From NCBI RefSeq assembly GCF_030122845.1, contig NZ_CP126084.1, positions 1,302,001-1,366,000 of the forward strand: a DNA stretch of 64,000 bases, in the 5' to 3' direction. Source of the DNA: Paenibacillus woosongensis (GTDB lineage Bacteria > Bacillota > Bacilli > Paenibacillales > Paenibacillaceae). Shown here one piece after another: positions 18,407-25,087 of this stretch (position 1 is the stretch's first letter; every line of letters begins with the position of its first letter). The notes under the pieces were generated by a model that saw nothing but the letters and a program-made list of their open reading frames with translations, did no database searches and was not told the origin of the DNA. A program made the translations under genes and the position numbers.

Positions 18407-18952
18407 ATGTATTTATTTCTTGGAAGATTGCTCGGCAGGAAATTGCTTAGAACGACATTTCTTCCAGCAAAACGCGGTCTGGCAGGCGAAATGATTTTAC
18501 GTAGACCGGGCTTTTGGAGCTTAATGTGCATCATAGGCTGCTTAGCTGGAGGAGTACTACTCTATTTTTTATTCACTGAAAATATTTTTGATCAGCCGGG
18601 AGAAGAAGTTATTTATAGAAACGCAGTAATGGGCATCATCCTTCTTTTTCTTTTCATGTGGCTGGAATGTCTGAGTTATAAAGCTTCGGCGACGGACTCC
18701 TTTGTAGCAGTTAGACACTGGTACGGAACAAAAACGATCCATTATCACAATATAACGAGCGTGGAGCATACCCGTTTTTTTGGCGGCCAATTCGTGGTAC
18801 TCAGTAACCAAGGGGTAGTTCGTGTTCCGGATGGAGCCGTAGGAAGTGCCGAGTTTATTCAGCATTTATGCAAAGAGTTGGGGGAAGAACACTGCGTCAA
18901 TGCCCTTAAGGTGTTAGAGGAGAAAAAAACGCAGCTGCAGCAGCTAAGCTAG
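18407..18952 (+). CDS. Two-helix membrane protein with bacterial PH-like domain
   Basis: This 181-residue protein has hydrophobic segments at about 37-60 and 72-92. The remainder folds like the small PH-type domain of YdbS/YdbT proteins (VRHWYGTKTIHYHNITSVEH, followed by a strand pair on FVVLSNQGVVRVPD). GGGG before the ATG serves as the binding site. It begins 12 bases after the Hsp70 gene. With the two RDD proteins it forms a membrane trio, perhaps a docking site for the baseplate in a cell without an outer membrane. AT content is already higher than in the preceding genes. Confidence 0.6.
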   Translation: MYLFLGRLLGRKLLRTTFLPAKRGLAGEMILRRPGFWSLMCIIGCLAGGVLLYFLFTENIFDQPGEEVIYRNAVMGIILLFLFMWLECLSYKASATDSFVAVRHWYGTKTIHYHNITSVEHTRFFGGQFVVLSNQGVVRVPDGAVGSAEFIQHLCKELGEEHCVNALKVLEEKKTQLQQLS

Positions 18953-19029
18953 GAACGATTGAAGAGCGGCTGAAGCAATAAGCTCAGTTACTAGGCTAAC
19001 GTTGGGTTGACAAGAAGGGAAGAGCGGGA

Positions 19030-19506
19030 ATGTACGATGTTTTATTTCGAAGATACGTAGCGCTTACGATTGACCGGATTATTACCGGTGTGGCGGCTAC
19101 ATTGATCAGTTTCATTTGGATTTTGCCGGGAGAGCTGTTTGAATACAATTCAATCTATTTAGTATTAACGCATCTATTAATTTCAATCACCTGTGATTGG
19201 ATTTACTTCTGTCTGATGGAGTCATCCAAATACCAAGCTACCATTGGCAAGAGATTACTAGGAGTCATGGTTGTGGATAAAGATTATGAACGAATTACAT
19301 ACGCAAGGGCTAATAGCAGGTACTGGGGAAAGCTGCTCTCCGGCTTGATTCTTGGCTTAGGCTACCTGATGGCCTTCTCTCATGAGAAGCGGCAGGCGCT
19401 GCATGACAGAATGGCGGGGACTTATGTAGTAAACAAGAGCTTCCTGCTCTTTATGCTCAGCTGTCAGAAAGACGATGATGTCAAAACAGGCATTGCGCAT
19501 GCATAA
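19030..19506 (+). CDS. RDD-family membrane protein 1
   Basis: This 158-residue protein has the RDD layout: a short basic start with Arg (LFRRYVALTIDRII, where Asp-Arg sits on the first helix), two more hydrophobic stretches, and the typical closing ALHDRMAGTYVV motif. RDD proteins are small integral membrane proteins of mostly unknown or transport-linked role. AAGGGAAGAGCGGG precedes the ATG. A paralogue follows directly. Confidence 0.8.
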   Translation: MYDVLFRRYVALTIDRIITGVAATLISFIWILPGELFEYNSIYLVLTHLLISITCDWIYFCLMESSKYQATIGKRLLGVMVVDKDYERITYARANSRYWGKLLSGLILGLGYLMAFSHEKRQALHDRMAGTYVVNKSFLLFMLSCQKDDDVKTGIAHA

Positions 19507-19525
19507 AGCAGGGGGGCGAGACATC

Positions 19526-20011
19526 GTGTATGCACGATTTTGGAAAAGGGCGGTAGCTGCCTTATTAGATCTATTGGTTGTCGCTTCGATTCATCAGGTG
19601 ATTGGTATATTGACCACTTTCGCATGGTATTGGTGCCTGCGGGATCCCTATGACATCTATGAGTATTTAGATGAACTAATCGTGTTGTTTAACGTTAGTC
19701 GAATTGTTCTAATGGCGGTTTTATTCTGGCATTACTTCGCGATCATGGAATCTTCCAAGTTCCAGGCGACGTTTGGCAAGCTGGCGATGGGACTCAGGGT
19801 AGTTGATCGGGAGGGCCAGAAAATTTCGTTCCACCGGGCGACCGCACGATTTTGGAGTAAAAGCTTTTCGGCCATCACGGTACTGATTGGCTGGTTCATG
19901 GCAGGCTTCACCAAGAAAAAACAGGCGCTGCATGATATCGTTGCTGGCACTTGCCTGATGGAGGAAGAGGTACTGAAAGCCAGACAAGTGGAGACCGCTG
20001 CCGCTGTGTAG
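19526..20011 (+). CDS. RDD-family membrane protein 2
   Basis: GTG 19526 was taken as the start (161 residues), because GGGGGG at 19511-19516 is suitably placed and the product then opens with the family motif ARFWKRAVAALLDLL. An upstream ATG at 19475 would overlap the preceding gene. The final ALHDIVAGTCLM motif mirrors that of the first copy, so the genes arose by tandem duplication. The function within the locus is unknown; a heteromeric membrane ring is one possibility. Confidence 0.8.
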   Translation: MYARFWKRAVAALLDLLVVASIHQVIGILTTFAWYWCLRDPYDIYEYLDELIVLFNVSRIVLMAVLFWHYFAIMESSKFQATFGKLAMGLRVVDREGQKISFHRATARFWSKSFSAITVLIGWFMAGFTKKKQALHDIVAGTCLMEEEVLKARQVETAAAV

Positions 20012-20074
20012 AAGTAGGGCACTGAGTTTTACGTATGAAGTGTATTAGGCGGTTTACTGGGAGGAAAGAGTCGG

Positions 20075-20122
20075 ATGTATGACGTGACGTCACAGCCGGA
20101 AGGAGGGGAAGGCAATGTTTAA
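20075..20122 (+). pseudogene. Vestige of a third RDD start (15-codon leader ORF)
   Basis: ATG 20075 has a GGGAGGA site and starts MYDV, exactly like RDD protein 1, and the bases before it also match those before gene 19030. The frame stops at 20122, overlapping the next start. It looks like the head of a deleted third RDD gene, now perhaps acting as a coupled leader peptide. Confidence 0.4.
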
Positions 20123-20891
20123 CCATATCGCACCGAAGTTTGAGAAGGGCCGGATTCTAAAGACAGCGATGCTGGAAAATCTGCGGGATTTCCCCCGCGA
20201 CTTTGTGGACGTCTACTATCACGAATATACGGATGGCATCATTTCGGGTGCCCATGTTGAGGTTGGAGCAGATTCCCTGATCGTTCATCCCGGCATCGTC
20301 AAGCATCAAGGGCGGCTATATTTGCTGAAGGATGCTATGAGCATCAAATACCGCGCCACGGGGCGGGAGGCTGCGCTGAAGGTCCGTTTCCATGCTGGTG
20401 ACGAGGACAGCGACTGGCAGACGTATCGCAGCGAGATTGTGATCGACGAGCAACTTGAAGTGGATGCCACCGAGCTGGAGCTGTGCCGCTTCAAGCTGAA
20501 GGAAGGCGCCCGGCTGCGGCAGGATTACCAGGGCTTCCGTGACCTGGCGACTGAATTTAATACCGTGAATGTTCTGCATGTCCGCTACGCGGCTTACGGC
20601 AAAAGCACCTTGTCTCCGGTTATTCTGCGCTGCTTCGCAGAGGAAATGATGCGCAAGGGAAGCGGCGAGCCGCAGGACTTCATGTTTACGATGATGTGCA
20701 TGAACGAGGGCCCCCTCGCTCGGGACGTCATTTTGCACTATATGACGAGCCGCCTTGGCATGAGCAGCAGGGAGTACACGAATGTGGAGATCCACAAGTA
20801 CCTGGGCCGCATCCTGGATGGCGTCCGCGGCGGCGGTGGCGGCAGGCTGGGCATGACCCCGGGCGGCAGCCAGCGGGTGATTGTGGATTAG
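20115..20891 (+). CDS. Baseplate/adaptor-like protein (TssK-position candidate)
   Basis: This 258-residue soluble protein begins KFEKGRILKTAMLENLRDF and quickly enters a beta-rich region with the pattern GIISGAHVEVGADSLIVHPGIVKHQGRLYLL. That reads like the shell-forming strands of phage receptor-binding or TssK-type proteins. The C-terminal 60 residues end in a Gly-rich tail. AAGGAGGGGAAGG precedes the ATG. It stands immediately before the spike gene, as a baseplate adaptor would. Some database entries for similar proteins use the label DNA and RNA helicase, which nothing in this sequence supports. The baseplate call is inference. Confidence 0.5.
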   Translation: MFNHIAPKFEKGRILKTAMLENLRDFPRDFVDVYYHEYTDGIISGAHVEVGADSLIVHPGIVKHQGRLYLLKDAMSIKYRATGREAALKVRFHAGDEDSDWQTYRSEIVIDEQLEVDATELELCRFKLKEGARLRQDYQGFRDLATEFNTVNVLHVRYAAYGKSTLSPVILRCFAEEMMRKGSGEPQDFMFTMMCMNEGPLARDVILHYMTSRLGMSSREYTNVEIHKYLGRILDGVRGGGGGRLGMTPGGSQRVIVD

Positions 20892-20929
20892 GGAAGTTAA
20901 AAATAATACTCAATATGTGGAGGTTCATA

Positions 20930-22402
20930 ATGACTACAACGATTAGCAATGCTGTAGGTAGTATTCGGATCGAACCCTATGAAATTCTGCACTTACACAG
21001 CATGAAGATAACTAAGGGAATAAACAAACATTCAAAGATGACCTTCTCCGCAATTGTTTCCGAAGATAAAAAGGATGCATATGTAACTAATACAAATGCC
21101 GAAACCTTTATTCGGGCTCTAATTCAAAATGATGACGGACAGCATGAGCACATTTTATTTACTGGTTTAGTAACTAAAGTGAGGGTAAACGCTGCAAGGG
21201 GAGTCTATTATTTGAATGTAGAAGCCATTTCTCATTCCTATCTACTTGATATCAAACGAAAGAAACGTTCATTTCAGAATCCTGATATTTTATATAGTTC
21301 CTTAATCAAAGAGGTTATTTCACCGTATCAGGATGCAGATATTATTGATGCCGCTACCTTCAAGAAGAAAACAAATACTTTAATCATGCAGTACGAAGAA
21401 ACGGATTGGCAGTTTCTGAAACGAATGGCTTCTAGGTTTTATACGGCACTGGTTCCGGTAAATGGTTATGATTCACCAAAGCTTTATTTTGGAGTTCCTA
21501 CAGGCCAGGATAAGGGTGAACTTCAAACAACATATTATACGGTCCACAAGAATATGGCAGAGTTTAAAGAGGCTATAGATAACAGTGTCCCTGGTGTGAG
21601 TGATTCGGATTACACGGTGTATGACGTGATATCAGAGCAGCTACTTGAGCCAGGTCATGAAGTAACTTTTAAGAAGCGCCGTCTAGTTGTAGGATCTGTT
21701 GTTTCTGAGACCAGAAACGGAATCCTTGAGCATAATTACAAATTGTATCCCAGAAAAGGATTGCGACAAAAGAAAATACACAATGAAGCCATTATCGGCG
21801 CCTCAATACAGGGAAAAGTTATTCAGGTTCACAGGGACACGGTTCGAGCTAAATTAGATATGGATGACCAATTGGATGCCAATTCAAATTACTGGTTTCC
21901 TTATTCGACGATATATGCATCTGAGGACAACACAGGTTGGTATTGCATGCCCGAAATAGGGGACAGCATACGTATTTATTTTCCAAGCAAAAAAGAAGAA
22001 GAAGGGATAGCCATAAGTTCTGTAGCGAGGGAGATTCCCTCTAAACCAGCTTCAGTATCGGGAGGACAAACAACAAGCCAGGCTTCCGTAAAAGCTGATA
22101 AGGATCCAAAGGATGACCCTGACACAAAAACGTTTTCGACTAAATATGGGAAAATTATTTCCCTGGGCCCTTCTTCCATCATTATCAAATCAGGCGACAT
22201 GTTTATTACATTAGATGACGAACGTGGAATCGATATTGTCAGCAACAAAGATATTTCTATAACTGCTGATAATAATATATTACTGGCATCTAGTAGTATC
22301 CATATCTCTGCTAATACATTATCGCTATCCAATGAAGATAATAAAATTACATTGGAAGAAGCTAATATTCTGATAGAAGGAACGGAAATAAAAATGAATT
22401 GA
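20930..22402 (+). CDS. VgrG-family spike protein without toxin (VgrG1)
   Basis: ATG 20930 follows TGGAGG, giving 490 residues; the longer frame from 20696 runs through the preceding gene and is not used. The order fits VgrG/Pvc8 and phage tail spikes: a gp27-like base (1-280) with the QYEETDWQFLKRMASR signature, an OB-like domain (about 285-360, ending in the MPEIGDSIRIYFP motif), and a C-terminal triple-helix needle with repeated beta units (about 400-490). There is no effector domain. It would form the trimeric tip beneath a PAAR-like cap. It sits at the junction of GC-rich core and AT-rich effector genes. Confidence 0.9.
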   Translation: MTTTISNAVGSIRIEPYEILHLHSMKITKGINKHSKMTFSAIVSEDKKDAYVTNTNAETFIRALIQNDDGQHEHILFTGLVTKVRVNAARGVYYLNVEAISHSYLLDIKRKKRSFQNPDILYSSLIKEVISPYQDADIIDAATFKKKTNTLIMQYEETDWQFLKRMASRFYTALVPVNGYDSPKLYFGVPTGQDKGELQTTYYTVHKNMAEFKEAIDNSVPGVSDSDYTVYDVISEQLLEPGHEVTFKKRRLVVGSVVSETRNGILEHNYKLYPRKGLRQKKIHNEAIIGASIQGKVIQVHRDTVRAKLDMDDQLDANSNYWFPYSTIYASEDNTGWYCMPEIGDSIRIYFPSKKEEEGIAISSVAREIPSKPASVSGGQTTSQASVKADKDPKDDPDTKTFSTKYGKIISLGPSSIIIKSGDMFITLDDERGIDIVSNKDISITADNNILLASSSIHISANTLSLSNEDNKITLEEANILIEGTEIKMN

Positions 22403-23514
22403 GTGATAAGAAGATGGATGCGGAAGAAATTTTGGATGATATAAAAAGTCGTATATTAGAACCGGCTATGGAGGAAGTAATAACTGCTTTGGAAGCTGAG
22501 TTTCATCATCAAAAAGAGCAGCATATTGAGGCTTTCATTCAATCATTTCAGAACATGTGCATTCATATCAAAAGTATGCAGGATAAAGGGCAGAAAGCAC
22601 CGATTGCCTACATACATTTCTCATTACTTCGTACATCCATACTGCAGCAAAAATATACTTACTTAATCGAGGCCTACTCGGAAGAGTGGTATGGTGACGA
22701 AAATGAATGTATTTCGTTCTATGATGCTTTCTGGGCATACAAGTCGTTTAATTCCCTTCAAGACATGCTCGCACAGAAGCTCAAAATATATTTTAAGTTG
22801 TTTCACCCGGGGGATAGTGAACGAATTATGTTGGAGTATATCTCCTATTTCCATCAGTTTATTGTAGCTATTGCACGCATGGCTGTATGTCGGGCAATGG
22901 AATTGCCGGAGGCGAAGCAAATAGCGAAATTTAGTTGCTTCCGCGTAAGAATCGGAGAATTTAAAGATCTCAGCGAGGATATTTATGTAACCGATCAAAG
23001 AGAAATGACTTTGGAGAGTATAAGAAAATTTCAGCAACAAGATACCCAATTGGCTTTTGAAGCACTGCAAGGTCTAACCCTACAATCACAGAATCTGGAT
23101 AATACAGAAATGCGATATGCGGATTTGAGTGGAAGCCACTTGATAGAATGTCAATTCCGGGGATGTATTATGATCGGTACTCGCTTTACGGGTTCTACTT
23201 TGCGTAATTCTGATTTCAGCCATTCCCTGGTGTGTGATGCGGATTTTAGCAATAGCGACCTGAGAGGAGCGAGTTTCCGTAATGTTAGCGGGAAAGGTTA
23301 CCGCGAAAATTTATATCGTTCACCCGGCTTGCAAGGAGTAAGTTTTGCTAATGCCAACCTGGACGGTGCGGATTTTAGAGGGGCTGCACTATATGACGCT
23401 AATTTTGAAGGAGCCAGCCTTCGAGGAGCTATTTTTACGGAGCAAGAATTGACGAGGTATCGTCTTAGTGACCAACAGCTGAATTCTGTTACATTGCTTA
23501 GTTTGGAAAGGTGA
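22399..23514 (+). CDS. Pentapeptide-repeat protein of the effector cassette, copy 1
   Basis: This protein has a helical N-terminal part of about 210 residues and then a pentapeptide-repeat stretch from about 220 to 350 (units such as ADLSG, ADFSN, LRGAS, LDGAD, FRGAA). Such repeats stack into a right-handed beta helix. TTG 22399 overlaps the VgrG1 stop; ATG 22414 is a fair alternative as neither has a strong binding site. A shorter relative stands at the same place in the second cassette (32110). It could be an adaptor that recognises toxin-bearing VgrG trimers; that is a guess from its repeated location. Confidence 0.72.
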   Translation: MSDKKMDAEEILDDIKSRILEPAMEEVITALEAEFHHQKEQHIEAFIQSFQNMCIHIKSMQDKGQKAPIAYIHFSLLRTSILQQKYTYLIEAYSEEWYGDENECISFYDAFWAYKSFNSLQDMLAQKLKIYFKLFHPGDSERIMLEYISYFHQFIVAIARMAVCRAMELPEAKQIAKFSCFRVRIGEFKDLSEDIYVTDQREMTLESIRKFQQQDTQLAFEALQGLTLQSQNLDNTEMRYADLSGSHLIECQFRGCIMIGTRFTGSTLRNSDFSHSLVCDADFSNSDLRGASFRNVSGKGYRENLYRSPGLQGVSFANANLDGADFRGAALYDANFEGASLRGAIFTEQELTRYRLSDQQLNSVTLLSLER

Positions 23515-23521
23515 TGAATGT

Positions 23522-24052
23522 ATGAAGCCATACTACTTGCTTACAGAGGACCGCCGAGTAATGCATAGAGTAACACTATCTGGGAAAGAAGTGACAGAAC
23601 CATTTCAATCCCTTCCACCCATTTCCGTTATTTCGGTAAGTAATACTACGCCTCAGCAGTATATGGATTGGTTCATCAAACCAAGACCTATAATATCTGA
23701 TGATATGAAAAATATACTGGCTATGTATCAGCCACACATGGAGTGTAAACGCATAGATTTGGTAGATCATCAGCAACGTTCTCAGTATACGTACTGGGCA
23801 TTCACCCCTCCATCTCTAGATTGCTTATCCTCAGACGCTGAGTTTTACCCCGATGGAAGATTGAAGAAACTAGTCCTTAACCGGGAAAAAATAAAGCGAG
23901 ATCACTTTTTTACGATTTTTGGAATTATGGAACCCTATCATATTATTAGCCTTGATGCTGCTGAAAGCTTACTGCGCAGAGGTATGAGCGGTTTTATTCT
24001 TGAGGATGTGATGATATCTGACGGAGGTACACATGAGTCTACATTGGGATAA
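23522..24052 (+). CDS. Imm11-like (DUF1629-type) protein, copy 1
   Basis: This 176-residue soluble protein opens PYYLLTEDRR and has the sequence PIISDDMKNILAMYQ in the first half. That recalls Imm11/DUF1629 proteins, where a conserved ISD-x-hydrophobic helix follows a short beta start. The counterpart in the second cassette (33075) opens EYFILEQDRR and has LLVSDEVYQIL at the same spot, so the two are paralogues. Because it comes before, not after, the toxin gene, it may act as a chaperone or adaptor rather than an immunity protein. It overlaps the next gene by 20 bases. Confidence 0.6.
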   Translation: MKPYYLLTEDRRVMHRVTLSGKEVTEPFQSLPPISVISVSNTTPQQYMDWFIKPRPIISDDMKNILAMYQPHMECKRIDLVDHQQRSQYTYWAFTPPSLDCLSSDAEFYPDGRLKKLVLNREKIKRDHFFTIFGIMEPYHIISLDAAESLLRRGMSGFILEDVMISDGGTHESTLG

Positions 24053-24650
24053 AAAAATAGCAGGTATTATACTTGCTCAACGCGAGCGTGAAGAGCTCTA
24101 TGAGGAGACGGAGGAACTATCAGAGCTAGCTTGGCTGGAGATGGTAAAAAGCGGGGAAGTCAGATTTGAGAATCATACAATCGGAATGGAGAAACAATCG
24201 TTGTTTGATAGACAATTAGAAATCATGCTGCCTCGACACCTTTCATCTGTTCCTAAAGGGGAGCTCGGTAGAGAAGGGACTGCTCATAACCGAGATCAGT
24301 ATTTATTTATAAATGAGCAAGAGCAGCTTTCGTGTGGATTACTTTGGATGCAGCGGTCAGAAATGGAGATAGATCTTGAGTTTCTAAAGGACTGCATGAT
24401 GATTGAAAGCAAGGGGAAGAAACCCGAAATCCGGTTGTTCGAGCTAGAGAGCGATGCTCTCAAACAGTTGAATATAGAAACTTTTGATAGTCTTATTCCC
24501 ATAGAAAACGGTCATGTGTATCAGCTCGTTTTCCTCGGAATGTTCGACAATAGAGTTTTAATTGGCAGCTTTCAATTCAAGGCTGACCAAGCGACATTGT
24601 GGAGACCGTTATCTACAGCGATAATTCAAACTATTCGTTTAAATAAATAG
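24033..24650 (+). CDS. DcrB/Eag-like protein, possible effector chaperone
   Basis: This 205-residue protein has a GGAGG site before ATG 24033. After an acidic helical start (1-45) it has a beta fold of about 150 residues. It runs from FENHTIGMEK through LPRHLSS and QYLFINEQEQLSCG to the closing QATLWRPLSTAIIQTIRL. This order resembles DcrB/DUF1795 proteins, the family of the Eag chaperones that shield hydrophobic stretches of T6SS effectors. There is no counterpart in the second cassette. The similarity was seen by eye and is weak; the placement just before the tip and toxin genes supports a loading role. Confidence 0.4.
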   Translation: MSLHWDKKIAGIILAQREREELYEETEELSELAWLEMVKSGEVRFENHTIGMEKQSLFDRQLEIMLPRHLSSVPKGELGREGTAHNRDQYLFINEQEQLSCGLLWMQRSEMEIDLEFLKDCMMIESKGKKPEIRLFELESDALKQLNIETFDSLIPIENGHVYQLVFLGMFDNRVLIGSFQFKADQATLWRPLSTAIIQTIRLNK

Positions 24651-24676
24651 CTAAAAATAACGATAGGAGGAAGCAT

Positions 24677-25057
24677 ATGTCCCTAATGAGTTTTGTTTCA
24701 GGCTTGATAGCAGCGGGTGCATTTGCTCAAGCAGATACTTATGTTGTACGGGGAGCTGAACTAACTTGCAGCGAAGGAACTCTACCTTCCAGCTTGAACT
24801 TGCCACAGTCCCATGGGGTATATATCAAAGATAAACCAGTGATGAATGTAACTGATTGTGTGGCTGAGAAAAATATAGGGTTATTTGGTTTTTGTAAAAA
24901 GACAGATGATGTTTGCCAGCCAGAACTTTGCGGAATATGGTCAGACGGAAAAGAAGACTTGCTCATTGACGAGCAGCCAGCTTTGCTGGATCGTGCAACG
25001 CTTATATGCTCGTTAGGGGGAATTATCAGTATAGCTAAGAATGGAGGGCAGGAATAA
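24677..25057 (+). CDS. DUF4280 PAAR-like tip protein, copy 1
   Basis: This 126-residue protein has the DUF4280 pattern: YVVRGAELTCSEG, HGVYIKDKPVMNVTDC, FGFC, CGIWSDGKEDLLIDEQPALL and LICSLGGIISI. Paired Cys residues and repeated beta turns fit a small cone that binds metal and caps a VgrG trimer, as PAAR proteins do. GGAGGAAGC precedes the ATG. It lies 30 bases before the toxin-bearing VgrG that it presumably tops. A longer version is present at 33601. Confidence 0.85.
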   Translation: MSLMSFVSGLIAAGAFAQADTYVVRGAELTCSEGTLPSSLNLPQSHGVYIKDKPVMNVTDCVAEKNIGLFGFCKKTDDVCQPELCGIWSDGKEDLLIDEQPALLDRATLICSLGGIISIAKNGGQE

Positions 25058-25087
25058 GGCCCACTATTATGAAAGGAGGGAATAATT

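Noticed and set aside
20696..20929. N-terminal extension of VgrG1 by 78 codons
   Set aside because: It lies within the preceding gene in another frame, and the translation is Pro/Arg/Gly-rich; a good binding site stands before ATG 20930.
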